Shown one piece after another: positions 6,549-14,183 of a stretch of DNA of 14,518 nt. The stretch comes from Candidatus Nitrosomarinus sp. GTDB lineage: Archaea > Thermoproteota > Nitrososphaeria > Nitrososphaerales > Nitrosopumilaceae. The stretch is taken from NCBI GenBank assembly GCA_003702465.1, contig REGF01000007.1, positions 9,180 through 23,697 on the forward strand, in the 5' to 3' direction. The notes under the pieces are model-generated. The model saw only the letters and a program-made list of their open reading frames with translations. It had not been told where the DNA came from and ran no database searches. A program made the position numbers and the translations under genes. Every line of letters starts with the position of its first letter. Within the stretch, counting starts at the first letter, position 1.

Positions 6549-9050
6549 ATGGATACTGCTCCAACAAATTACAATTTAACTTTTGAACCAGATCTAAAAA
6601 AATTTACTTTTACTGGTGTAGAGATAATTTCTGTTAATTGTAAAAAATCTGTAAATGTTATTAGAATGAATTGTGCTGAATTAAAAATTAAATCTTGTAT
6701 TGTCAAATTTGGAGGGCAAATTATTAAGTCATCTCCAAAAACAAATGAAAAAAAAGAAGAGCTAGAAATTAAACTTGGACAAAAAATTCGTGGTTCTTGT
6801 ACTATACATTTAGAATTTGAAGGAATTCTCAATGATAGATTGCTAGGATTCTATCGCAGTAAATACCAACAAAATGGTAAAACAAAATATCTTGCTACAA
6901 CACAATTTGAAGCTGCAGATGCTAGGCGTGCTTTTCCTTGCTGGGATGAGCCTGAAGCAAAAGCAACTTATGATATTTCTATTATTGCAGAAAATAAATT
7001 CACTGCAATATCAAACATGCCAGTCAAAACAAAGAAAAAAATTGGCAATAAAACAATCTATAATTTTCAAAAAACCCCTCTCGTTTCAACATATTTAATT
7101 TATCTTGGAGTTGGTGAATTTGAATACTTAACTGGTAAAGCAGGAAAAATTCAGATTAGAGTTGTTACCACAAAAGGAAATACTTCAAAAGGTAAATTCT
7201 CTTTAGAACTTGGAAAAAAACTTCTTACATCTTACGAAAAATATTTTGGAATCAAATTCCCACTACCTAAACTTGATTTGATTGCTGTTCCTGATTTTGC
7301 TGCAGGCGCAATGGAAAATTGGGGTGCAATTACTTTCAGAGAAACAATTTTGCTTTATGATCCTAAAACATCTTCAACTAGAACTAAACAATTCATTGCA
7401 GAAGTAATCTCTCATGAAATTGCACATATGTGGTTTGGTAATCTCGTTACAATGAAATGGTGGAATGATTTGTGGTTGAATGAAAGTTTTGCTACTTTTA
7501 TGGCAACCAAATTTGTGGATAAGTTTTATCCTGAATGGGATTTGTGGAATCAATTTGTTGAAGATGCAATGAATGTTGCAATGGGATTGGATTCTCTAAA
7601 AACAACTCATCCTATTGACGTTGATGTTAATTCACCTGCTGAAATACGTGAAATTTTTGATGCTATTTCCTACGATAAGGGTGGATGTGTTCTAAGAATG
7701 CTAGAAAATTATGTTGGTGAGCCTAATTTCCAAAAGGGATTAAAAAAATATCTTTCAGATTTTAAATACAAAAATGCTAAGGGTCAAGATTTGTGGGATG
7801 CAATAGGCAAAGCATCCAAAATGCCCGTGACTTCAATGATTAACACCTGGCTCAAACAACCTGGATTTCCACTTGTAGAAATTAATCAAAATGGAAATAA
7901 TCTCAAAATTAAACAAAAACGCTATTTGCTTGAACCCAATTCTAAATTTAGTAAGGGTTTGTGGTCAATCCCTCTATCATTAGGCCTAGAAAAAGAAATT
8001 TCCAATAAATTATTTTCAAAAAAATCGATGTCTGTAAAATTACCTAAAAATACAATTGGTTTTGTTGCAAATTATGGTCGAAAAGGATTCTACCGTGTAA
8101 AATATGATGAAGGAATTTTACTTGATCTAAAAATGTTAGTTGATGAAAAACGTATTCCTCCAATTGATAGATGGGCAGTACAAAATGATTTGTTTTCATT
8201 ATGTGTTTCTGGAGATGAACAAGTTAGAAATTATCTTGACTTTTCTGATGCATATTTTGAAGAAGATAGTTATCTAGCTTCAGTAAATGTTGCACATAAT
8301 TTGGCATCATTGTATTTCCGTGCATTTGATGAAAAATTTGTAGAAGAAATTCGTAGTTATACAATTAATTACTTTAGAAAAATTTTGTCTAATCTTGGAT
8401 GGGAACCAAGAAAAACTGACAAACACACTGATGCACTATTGCGTTCATTTGCAATATCTGCACTAGGAAAAATGAATGATGATTCAGTTACCGATAAGGC
8501 AATTGAAAAATATAAAAAATTCCTAAAGTCACCTAGAAGTTTATCTCCTGATTTGATTGAACCAATCTGTTCAATTGCAGCATGGAATGGTAATTCAAAA
8601 ACTTTTACTGAATTAAAAAAATTATACACTAATTCCAAAACAATGGAAGAAAAACTTCGTTTCTTAGGTGCTATGTGTGGATTCCAAGACAAAAAACTTC
8701 TTCTCAAAACTCTTGACTTCTCTCAAACTTCTGAAGTGAGGTCTCAAAATATGCAGTTACCTATAATGAAAATTGCTGCCAATCCTTATGGTGACAAGAT
8801 TCTTTGGCCATGGTTGAAGAAAAACTGGAAAAAACTGAATAAGAAAGTTGGACATGGGAATCCTTTGTTTAACCGCATTGTTGCTAGTATTGCAGGCGTA
8901 GCTGATGATTCTATGGAGAAAGAAATCAAATCCTTTTTCAAAAATAATCCTACTCCTGGAACTGAAAGGACACAAAAACAAACTCTGGAAAGAATTAGAA
9001 TAAATTCTAAATTTTTAAGAACAATGCGAAAAGAATTCAAAAATGGCTAA
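6549..9050 (+). CDS. M1-family zinc aminopeptidase (tricorn-factor / ERAP-like)
   Basis: Releases N-terminal amino acids from peptides, probably those made by the proteasome, in the cytoplasm. The 833-residue protein shows the full gluzincin layout. The N-terminal beta domain spans about 1-190. The exopeptidase motif GAMEN is at 253-257. The zinc site HExxH is H289-EIA-H293 with the third ligand E312 in WLNESFA. The transition-state tyrosine is Y375 in ISYDKGG. A small beta domain follows, then the ERAP1_C-like helical domain, whose start is marked by GFYRVKYDE near 513-521. No signal peptide is visible. The ATG at 6549 keeps the N-terminal domain complete; a nearby ATG at 6544 is out of frame. 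The stop overlaps the start of the next gene by 8 bases. Related archaeal enzymes are the tricorn interacting factors F2/F3, so peptide recycling is the best guess. Confidence 0.95.
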   Translation: MDTAPTNYNLTFEPDLKKFTFTGVEIISVNCKKSVNVIRMNCAELKIKSCIVKFGGQIIKSSPKTNEKKEELEIKLGQKIRGSCTIHLEFEGILNDRLLGFYRSKYQQNGKTKYLATTQFEAADARRAFPCWDEPEAKATYDISIIAENKFTAISNMPVKTKKKIGNKTIYNFQKTPLVSTYLIYLGVGEFEYLTGKAGKIQIRVVTTKGNTSKGKFSLELGKKLLTSYEKYFGIKFPLPKLDLIAVPDFAAGAMENWGAITFRETILLYDPKTSSTRTKQFIAEVISHEIAHMWFGNLVTMKWWNDLWLNESFATFMATKFVDKFYPEWDLWNQFVEDAMNVAMGLDSLKTTHPIDVDVNSPAEIREIFDAISYDKGGCVLRMLENYVGEPNFQKGLKKYLSDFKYKNAKGQDLWDAIGKASKMPVTSMINTWLKQPGFPLVEINQNGNNLKIKQKRYLLEPNSKFSKGLWSIPLSLGLEKEISNKLFSKKSMSVKLPKNTIGFVANYGRKGFYRVKYDEGILLDLKMLVDEKRIPPIDRWAVQNDLFSLCVSGDEQVRNYLDFSDAYFEEDSYLASVNVAHNLASLYFRAFDEKFVEEIRSYTINYFRKILSNLGWEPRKTDKHTDALLRSFAISALGKMNDDSVTDKAIEKYKKFLKSPRSLSPDLIEPICSIAAWNGNSKTFTELKKLYTNSKTMEEKLRFLGAMCGFQDKKLLLKTLDFSQTSEVRSQNMQLPIMKIAANPYGDKILWPWLKKNWKKLNKKVGHGNPLFNRIVASIAGVADDSMEKEIKSFFKNNPTPGTERTQKQTLERIRINSKFLRTMRKEFKNG

Positions 9051-9450
9051 AAAACTAGGACCTCCAATATTTCTTGGTGTATTTACTGTAATTGCACTTG
9101 TATTTTTGACTGGTGGCGCTACTGATGATAAGAATCCTCTTCGTGAAAATTTTTCATTAGAGGCAGTTTATTATGAAACTGGTTATGTTGAAATTTCTTA
9201 TTTTGACAAATCAAAACAAACTACTTCTGTTGTTCTTGAAGTATTAGGAATGGAAGATTCTTTTCAAAAAACTTTTTCTGATTCTGAATTTATTGAAATT
9301 ATAGAATTTCCAAATAAACCAAAATATGGTTGGGCAATTCATCCAATTGTTTTAGAGGTTGAACATGAAGAATTTGGTCATGTTCAAATCAAGACAGAAA
9401 TTCACGAAATGAACACTCCCGTACCAAACATAATTTATAATCCATCATAG
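9043..9450 (+). CDS. Membrane-anchored or exported hypothetical protein
   Basis: A 135-residue protein of no family I recognise. The N-terminus has a short basic stretch (MAKK) and a hydrophobic segment at about residues 8-24 (PIFLGVFTVIALVFLTGG), which fits a signal anchor or signal peptide. The rest is polar, rich in acidic residues and beta-prone, and would lie outside the cell. It has no cysteines and no catalytic signature. Its ATG overlaps the aminopeptidase stop by 8 bases (frame shifted), so translation is probably coupled and the two are likely made together, although the peptidase is cytosolic. A small immunoglobulin-like beta domain is possible from the alternating pattern (VEISYFD, SVVLEVL, QIKTEIHE), but this is only an impression. 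Confidence 0.75.
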   Translation: MAKKLGPPIFLGVFTVIALVFLTGGATDDKNPLRENFSLEAVYYETGYVEISYFDKSKQTTSVVLEVLGMEDSFQKTFSDSEFIEIIEFPNKPKYGWAIHPIVLEVEHEEFGHVQIKTEIHEMNTPVPNIIYNPS

Positions 9451-9460
9451 ATCGCATACA

Positions 9461-9470
9461 AGATTTTATT
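9461..9470 (+). promoter_or_regulatory. Possible TATA-like box for the meaB-mcmA1-mce operon
   Basis: AGATTTTATT lies about 28 bases before the GTG start of meaB, in a 43-base gap after the previous gene. The match is weaker than the other boxes, and read-through from the aminopeptidase unit is an alternative. Confidence 0.3.
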
Positions 9471-9493
9471 GTACCTTCTAAATCATATTTCTA

Positions 9494-10411
9494 GTGGACT
9501 TACTTTCAGATTTAAAAAAAGGAAAACGTGGTGCAATTGCTAAAGCAATTACTATTGTTGAAAATGATCAAAAGGAAACGAAAAAAATTCTAAAAAAAAT
9601 TTTCAAAGATACTGGCAAATCTAGTATAATTGGAATTACTGGACCTGCAGGAGCTGGTAAGAGTTCTTTAATTAACAAGACTGCAATTTCTTTAAAAAAA
9701 CTTGGTTCAAAACCAGCTGTTTTAGCAATTGATCCTACTAGCCATGTAACTGGTGGTGCAATATTGGGTGACCGAGTTAGAATGAGTGAGTCTACAGATT
9801 CTGGAACTTATATTCGGAGTATTGCTTCTAGAGGTGCTACAGGAGCTGTTTCTAGATCATTGAGAAATAGTATTAGAGTTTTAGAGTATGCTGGATTCAA
9901 TCCCATAATTATTGAAAGTGTTGGTGCAGGACAAACTGAAGTAGAAATTTCAAATATTGCAGATATTACTGTCGTTGTTTTTAATCCAAATACTGGAGAT
10001 AGTATTCAAACAATTAAAGCTGGATTAACTGAAATTGGTGATATCTATCTGGTTAACAAAAGTGATCTTCCTGGCACAAATCAATTATTTGATGCAGTAC
10101 GTGACTTTATTGGAGATTCTGACAGAAACCCCGCAATTTTAAAAACCTCTGTTAAAAAGAATGCTGGAATTAGTGTTTTTGCAAAAACTCTCAAAGATAT
10201 GATGAGTATAAAAAAGAAATTCAAAGAAGAAAAGGATCTTGAACGTTTTGAAGCCGAACTAAAAGACATTGTTTTAAATAACATTAATGAAAAGATTGAA
10301 GAAATGATGCAAACTAACAAAACTTTTGCAAATTATCTTAAAAAAATAAATTCTAAGAAAATTGACCCCTATTCAGCAGCTGATAAAATTAGCAAATCTA
10401 TAATGAAGTGA
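9494..10411 (+). CDS. meaB: MeaB/ArgK-type G protein chaperone of methylmalonyl-CoA mutase
   Basis: A G3E-family GTPase that gates loading of intact adenosylcobalamin into methylmalonyl-CoA mutase and protects the enzyme; it corresponds to human MMAA. The Walker A motif is G50-PAGAGKS at 50-57. Conserved MeaB segments follow: DPTSHVTGGAILGDRVRM, ESVGAGQTEVEISNIADITVVV, and the guanine-binding NKSD at 188-191. The C-terminal helical tail would form the dimerisation arm. The 305 residues are slightly short for the family but include the usual N-terminal helix (GKRGAIAKAITIVEN), which supports the GTG start at 9494. The mutase large subunit begins 4 bases after the stop, so the two are co-transcribed, matching the partnership. 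Older databases call these proteins ArgK or LAO/AO transport ATPase; that name does not fit here. Confidence 0.95.
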   Translation: MDLLSDLKKGKRGAIAKAITIVENDQKETKKILKKIFKDTGKSSIIGITGPAGAGKSSLINKTAISLKKLGSKPAVLAIDPTSHVTGGAILGDRVRMSESTDSGTYIRSIASRGATGAVSRSLRNSIRVLEYAGFNPIIIESVGAGQTEVEISNIADITVVVFNPNTGDSIQTIKAGLTEIGDIYLVNKSDLPGTNQLFDAVRDFIGDSDRNPAILKTSVKKNAGISVFAKTLKDMMSIKKKFKEEKDLERFEAELKDIVLNNINEKIEEMMQTNKTFANYLKKINSKKIDPYSAADKISKSIMK

Positions 10412-10415
10412 TAAA

Positions 10416-12017
10416 ATGGCAACAAAGAAAGTAACAAAATCAAAAACTCCTGAAAAGAAAATTTTCACTGATTCAGAATATACTGTAAAACGAATTTATC
10501 AAAAATCATCTAAAAAGAGACCTACTGAAGATGCAGGAAAATATCCATTTACACGAGGAATTCATCCTGGAATGTTCCGTGAAAGATTTTGGACTATGAG
10601 ACAATATTCTGGATTCGGTGATGCAAAATTAACAAATGAACGATTCAAATTTATGCTTGAAAAAGGTCAAACTGGTCTCAGTATGGCATTTGATTTGCCT
10701 ACTCAAATTGGACATGATTCTGATTCACCACAAGCAGAAGGTGAAGTTGGAAAAGTTGGAGTATCAATCACATCTATCAAAGATATGATGACTGCTTTTG
10801 ATGGAATTCCTCTTGGAAAAGTTAGTTCATCAATGACAATTAATTCCACTGCATCAACATTACTTGCATATTATATTGCAGTTGGTGAATCTCAAGGTTT
10901 CAAAAGTCATGAGCTTAGAGGTACAACTCAAAATGATATTTTAAAAGAATACATTGCACGTAACACATACATCTATCCCCCACAACCATCCATGCGATTA
11001 ATTGGTGACATGATTGAATTTTGTGCAGAAAAAGTCCCATCTTGGTATCCTGTTTCAATTTCTGGATATCATATGAGAGAAGCAGGTTGTACTGCTACTC
11101 AAGAAATTGCCTTTACACTAGCTAATGCAATTGCTTACATTCAAACATGTTTAGATAAAGGATTGAAAATCGATGATTTTGCTCCACGTTTATCTTTCTT
11201 CTTTTGCTGTACAATTGAATTCTTTGAAGAAGTAGCTAAATTTAGAGTTGCAAGAAAAGTATATGCAAAAATCTTGAAAGAAAAATTCCATGCAAAAAAT
11301 CCTCGTTCATTACAATTAAAATTCCATACACAAACTAGTGGTGAATCTCTAACTGCACAACAACCAAACAACAACATTGTTAGAGTTGCTATACAAACCA
11401 TGGCAGCTGTTGCAGGTGGAACTCAATCTCTACACACAAATTCTAGAGATGAAGCTTTAGCTCTTCCAACTCAGGAATCTGCAAAAATTGCATTGAGAAC
11501 CCAACAAATTGTTGCACATGAAAGTGGTATTACTAAAACAGCAGATCCACTTGCTGGTTCATATTATTTAGAAGAATTATGTGATCAAATAGAAGCAGAT
11601 GTTTGGAAATATTTGAAGAAAATTGAAAAAATGGGAGGTTCAGTAAAGGCTATTGAAAAAGGATTCTTCCAATCTGAAATCCGAGCAAATGCATATCGAT
11701 TAAAGAAGGAAACTGATGACGCAGAACGAGTAATTGTTGGTGTCAATAAATATGCTGAAGAAGAAGAACAACCAGAATTACTTAGAATTGATGATAGGGT
11801 TGAAATTCAACAAAAGAAGGCATTAAAGAAATTACGTTCTGAAAGGGATTCTAAAAAATTAGAAAAAGCACTATCTGCAATGCAAAGTGCCGCTGACACT
11901 GAAGAAAATTTGATGCCATACATTGTATCTGCAGCAAAAGCTTTTGCAACAACTGGTGAAATTAGCAATACTTTCAGAGAAGTATTTGGTGAATACCGTC
12001 CAAAGGAGGTCTTTTAA
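10416..12017 (+). CDS. mcmA1: Methylmalonyl-CoA mutase large subunit (catalytic TIM barrel)
   Basis: Catalyses the radical interconversion of (R)-methylmalonyl-CoA and succinyl-CoA with the separately encoded B12-binding subunit. At 533 residues it covers only the substrate-binding barrel and linker, as expected for a split mutase. Family hallmarks run in order: WTMRQYSGFG (59-68), GLSMAFDLPTQIG, QNDILKEYIARNTYIYPPQPSM, SISGYHMREAG (H219), FAPRLSFFF, NNIVRVAIQTMAAVAGGTQSLHTNS, DEALALPT and VIVGVNKY. Y64 aligns with Tyr89 and R182 with Arg207 of the Propionibacterium enzyme. Isobutyryl-CoA mutases have Phe and Gln there, so methylmalonyl-CoA is the likely substrate. The N-terminus carries a Lys-rich extension (about 15 residues). 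In autotrophic Thaumarchaeota this step feeds succinyl-CoA into the 4-hydroxybutyrate half of the carbon-fixation cycle. It is flanked by meaB (4 bases) and the epimerase (no gap). Confidence 0.96.
   Translation: MATKKVTKSKTPEKKIFTDSEYTVKRIYQKSSKKRPTEDAGKYPFTRGIHPGMFRERFWTMRQYSGFGDAKLTNERFKFMLEKGQTGLSMAFDLPTQIGHDSDSPQAEGEVGKVGVSITSIKDMMTAFDGIPLGKVSSSMTINSTASTLLAYYIAVGESQGFKSHELRGTTQNDILKEYIARNTYIYPPQPSMRLIGDMIEFCAEKVPSWYPVSISGYHMREAGCTATQEIAFTLANAIAYIQTCLDKGLKIDDFAPRLSFFFCCTIEFFEEVAKFRVARKVYAKILKEKFHAKNPRSLQLKFHTQTSGESLTAQQPNNNIVRVAIQTMAAVAGGTQSLHTNSRDEALALPTQESAKIALRTQQIVAHESGITKTADPLAGSYYLEELCDQIEADVWKYLKKIEKMGGSVKAIEKGFFQSEIRANAYRLKKETDDAERVIVGVNKYAEEEEQPELLRIDDRVEIQQKKALKKLRSERDSKKLEKALSAMQSAADTEENLMPYIVSAAKAFATTGEISNTFREVFGEYRPKEVF
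12002..12010 (+). promoter_or_regulatory. Strong Shine-Dalgarno for the epimerase gene
   Basis: AAAGGAGGT lies inside the last codons of the mutase gene, 7 bases before the TTG at 12018. This near-perfect ribosome site explains why a TTG start with no intergenic gap can work, and it decides the start. It is the only full Shine-Dalgarno I see in the window. Confidence 0.8.
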
Positions 12018-12410
12018 TTGAAGATTGATCATATTGCCATTGCAGTAAATGATGTTGAAGAATCTGCAAAAATCTATCAACAAGCATTGGGGATAGATGA
12101 AATTGAATTTGAAACTGTTGAATCTGAAGGAGTTAAAGTAGCAATTATTCCTATGGAAAATGGACGAATTGAGTTGATGCAACCAACAAATGATTCTAGT
12201 CCAATTAAGAAATTTTTGGATAAAAAAGGACCTGGTTTACATCACATGGCCTTAGATACTGATAATATTGAAGGTGAAGTTGAGCGTATGGAAGGTTGTG
12301 GAGTACAATTTTTAGGAAAAATTAGACCTGGTTCTGCTGGAACAAAAGTTACTTTCATTCATCCAAAATCACTAAATGGCGTTTTGGCTGAACTTTGCTC
12401 TCACCCTTAA
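12018..12410 (+). CDS. mce: Methylmalonyl-CoA epimerase (glyoxalase/VOC fold)
   Basis: Converts (S)- to (R)-methylmalonyl-CoA so that the mutase can use the product of propionyl-CoA carboxylation. The 130 residues form a vicinal-oxygen-chelate fold of two beta-alpha-beta-beta-beta modules. Likely metal ligands are H5 in IDHIAIAV, a His of LHH (H76) and E125 in LAELCSHP; E52 in RIELMQP lies where a catalytic acid/base is found in the family. The start is TTG, immediately after the mutase stop codon, supported by a strong Shine-Dalgarno 7 bases upstream. That start places H5 where the family expects it. Position in one operon with meaB and mcmA1 fixes the assignment against other VOC enzymes such as glyoxalase I. 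Confidence 0.95.
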   Translation: MKIDHIAIAVNDVEESAKIYQQALGIDEIEFETVESEGVKVAIIPMENGRIELMQPTNDSSPIKKFLDKKGPGLHHMALDTDNIEGEVERMEGCGVQFLGKIRPGSAGTKVTFIHPKSLNGVLAELCSHP

Positions 12411-12413
12411 CTG

Positions 12414-12456
12414 TATTTTAAAATTTTTTTGTTAAATTTTTAATTTGTTTTTTAAC
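12414..12456. terminator. T/A-rich terminator region between convergent genes
   Basis: Between mce (+) and the winged-helix gene (-) the sequence holds TTTTAAAATTTTTTT and more T blocks, including seven T at 12424-12430. It probably terminates the meaB operon on the plus strand. Support for the minus strand is weaker, since only four T in a row occur there beyond the stop. Confidence 0.35.
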
Positions 12457-13046
12457 ATATCTAGTTTTTTTATGATGTTATTTTTTTCATCATCTGAGGA
12501 ACTTGTCTTTTGAATTTCACTAATTATCTCTTCAATTGTTTCTAGAATTTCTCCATTTGATTCCTTTTTTACAAAATTAACTTTTTCAAATCCTTCTGTT
12601 TCTGTTTTATCAATTATTTCAATACCTTCTGGTAGAATTTCATACACTTTGATTAATTTATCATCTTGACGTTGTGGCGACATTAACACAAGTTGATTTT
12701 TCCTTAATTCTTCTAATTCATTAAAAATTTCATTCTCTGAACTATCTATGGTTTCTATAATTTGTTGTAAATCACATGATTTAATCTGTAATAATCTTAA
12801 AATTTTTGCCCATATTGGAATTTTTGAACTCCATAGAATTTCTTTAGCTAAATCTGTAATTGTAAAAGAACCATCATCGTTCATAGAAATAAATTTTCTA
12901 TCTTTTAAAGATGCTAAAGTATCTAGAATTTTTCCTACTCCGTGTCGTTTTAGTTCTGAATTTTCTAAATGTGTTTCATTAAATGTTCCCTTTTCGTTAA
13001 TTGCTAATTGTAACACTTCAAAATCAATAGTACCTAATTTTCTCAT
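12432..13046 (-). CDS. Predicted tandem winged-helix protein with C-terminal coiled coil
   Basis: A 204-residue protein without a family I can name. Residues about 5-68 look like a winged helix: helices, then VGKILDTLASLKDRKFISMNDDGSFTITDLAKEIL, with a turn-strand-turn wing around NDDGSF. A second similar unit covers about 76-145 (AKILRLLQI... EIFNELEELRKNQLVLMSPQ... KVYEILPEGIEII). The last ~40 residues form an acidic/basic heptad-like helix (ILETIEEIISEIQ...IIKKLDMLKNKL), probably a coiled coil for dimerisation. No membrane segment or metal site is seen. It is transcribed away from the superoxide dismutase across a 47-base gap with one TATA-like region. It could regulate that gene or itself, but neighbourhood is the only evidence. 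A non-regulatory ESCRT/SMC-accessory type winged-helix protein is an alternative. Confidence 0.7.
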   Translation of the reverse strand: MRKLGTIDFEVLQLAINEKGTFNETHLENSELKRHGVGKILDTLASLKDRKFISMNDDGSFTITDLAKEILWSSKIPIWAKILRLLQIKSCDLQQIIETIDSSENEIFNELEELRKNQLVLMSPQRQDDKLIKVYEILPEGIEIIDKTETEGFEKVNFVKKESNGEILETIEEIISEIQKTSSSDDEKNNIIKKLDMLKNKLKI

Positions 13047-13062
13047 AAATTTACACAGTTTG

Positions 13063-13073
13063 AATAATATATG
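13063..13073. promoter_or_regulatory. Shared TATA-like region for sod and the winged-helix gene
   Basis: AATAATATATG is centred about 26 bases before the sod ATG (13094). Read on the other strand it is about 21 bases before the ATG of the divergent gene (13046). The ATATAT core is symmetric, so one site may serve both directions. Confidence 0.45.
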
Positions 13074-13093
13074 TTAATTTTCTTTTTTTATTC

Positions 13094-13714
13094 ATGGTTC
13101 ATTATTTACTTCCAAAATTATCTTTTGGATATGATGAATTAGAGCCTTATTTTGATAAAGAAACTATGGAAATACATCATTTAAAACACCACCAGGCATA
13201 TGTAGATGGTTTAAACACATCTTTAGCTGAAATAGGAGCTACTTCACATCCCAAGTACATCTCTGCAATTTTATCTGAATTACATTCCTTGCCTGAATCT
13301 GGTCGACAATCCATTAATTTTTTTGGTGGTGGATATGAAAATCATAGGTTGTTTTGGGAAACCCTGACTCCAAAAAGTGATAAAATCCCTGGTGGGAAAT
13401 TAGAAGATCAAATTGATGTTTATTTTAATAATTTTGAAAATTTCAAAAAAATTTTTACTCAACAAGCAATTTCCATTCAAGGAAGCGGTTGGTGTTGGTT
13501 AGTTTTTAATGAAACTTATCATAAAATTGAAATTATTACTACTCCAAATCAAGATAGTCCGTGGACATTGCAAAAAACTCCTCTATTGGGACTTGATATG
13601 TGGGAGCATGCATATTATCTTAATTTTCAAAATAAGAGACCTGATTATGTTGAATCTTGGTGGAACGTAATAAATTGGGATTATGTTACAAATCGCTTTG
13701 AAGAAATTTTTTAA
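13094..13714 (+). CDS. sodA: Superoxide dismutase, Fe/Mn family
   Basis: Dismutates superoxide to oxygen and hydrogen peroxide. All four metal ligands are present: H28 in EIHHLKHHQAY, H84 in NHRLFW, and D168 and H172 in the signature DMWEHAYY. The active-site Gln that tunes the redox potential is Q153 in NQDSPW, on the C-terminal side as in manganese enzymes, while the position near H84 (FFGGGYENH) is Gly-rich rather than Gln as in iron enzymes. This leans towards Mn or cambialistic use, but metal choice cannot be settled from sequence. The 206-residue length is normal and there is no signal peptide, so it is cytosolic. The ATG lies about 26 bases after a TATA-like site. An aerobic nitrifier would need this enzyme. 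A small acidic gene follows after 40 bases. Confidence 0.96.
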   Translation: MVHYLLPKLSFGYDELEPYFDKETMEIHHLKHHQAYVDGLNTSLAEIGATSHPKYISAILSELHSLPESGRQSINFFGGGYENHRLFWETLTPKSDKIPGGKLEDQIDVYFNNFENFKKIFTQQAISIQGSGWCWLVFNETYHKIEIITTPNQDSPWTLQKTPLLGLDMWEHAYYLNFQNKRPDYVESWWNVINWDYVTNRFEEIF

Positions 13715-13754
13715 ACTAAAAAAGATTCATTAAGAATTACTCATTACTCAGTAT

Positions 13755-13997
13755 ATGGATATGATGTTAGAAGAGGAATTAATTGATTTAATGACGTTCT
13801 GTTTACAAAATCCTGATTCTTCTGAAATTAATGAAAAACATGATCGAATCAAGGAAATTGGGCAAGAAATTTTTGATGATGGTGGTGATGATGCTATTGA
13901 AAATTTTTCATTTGTATTAAAAAATAGAATTACTCAAGAAATTGAAAAAGATCCATCGCCATTGCTTTCGCTATGGCAAGGCCTAACTAGCAAATAG
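13755..13997 (+). CDS. Small acidic hypothetical protein
   Basis: An 80-residue, mostly helical protein with many Asp/Glu (DDGGDDAIENF) and one Cys (C16), lacking membrane segments or known motifs. The start could be any of M1, M3 or M4, since ATG codons stand at 13755, 13761 and 13764. The reading frame is clean, on the strand of sod and 40 bases after it, so it may be read through from that promoter; I see no clear TATA box of its own. I do not recognise a family. The regular helical pattern and a sensible amino-acid composition make a real gene more likely than chance. Confidence 0.65.
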   Translation: MDMMLEEELIDLMTFCLQNPDSSEINEKHDRIKEIGQEIFDDGGDDAIENFSFVLKNRITQEIEKDPSPLLSLWQGLTSK

Positions 13998-14021
13998 AAG
14001 ATTGAATTTATTTTAAAATTC

Positions 14022-14165
14022 TTATCCTCTACCTATTCTGAAAATGGCTGTACTGCATGTTGGGCATGTGCCTTTAATTGCAGGTTTTCCATTTTTCATG
14101 GTGTATGGTTCAGCGCCACCGATTTCTCGTTTGTCGCGGCACTTTACACAATATCCTATTGTCAT
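14022..14165 (-). CDS. Small zinc-ribbon protein, DUF5679-like (47 aa)
   Basis: A 47-residue protein starting MTIGYCVKC. Two CxxC knuckles, C6/C9 and C34/C37, flank a segment with KNGKPAIKGTCPTC and a FRIG ending. This layout (YCVKC...NGKPA.KGTCP.C...FRIG) resembles the small zinc-ribbon family DUF5679, found alone in archaea and fused to topoisomerase-like proteins in some bacteria; the assignment is from memory. Function is unknown; nucleic-acid binding is plausible. An alternative ATG two codons upstream (14171) exists, but a TATA-like box about 23 bases before the ATG at 14165 favours the shorter form. It converges with the small acidic gene and is co-oriented with the FAD oxidase gene upstream of it. 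Confidence 0.8.
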   Translation of the reverse strand: MTIGYCVKCRDKREIGGAEPYTMKNGKPAIKGTCPTCSTAIFRIGRG

Positions 14166-14183
14166 GTTCATTGTAGGCTCGTT

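Noticed and set aside
8369..9040. Several minus-strand frames opposite the aminopeptidase C-terminal domain
   Set aside because: Phe/Ser-rich translations typical of the antisense of Lys/Glu-rich genes; the aminopeptidase frame explains this DNA.
12748..13077. Plus-strand frame opposite the winged-helix gene
   Set aside because: Cys/Ile/Phe-rich composition without domains; the minus-strand frame shows proper helical and winged-helix patterning.
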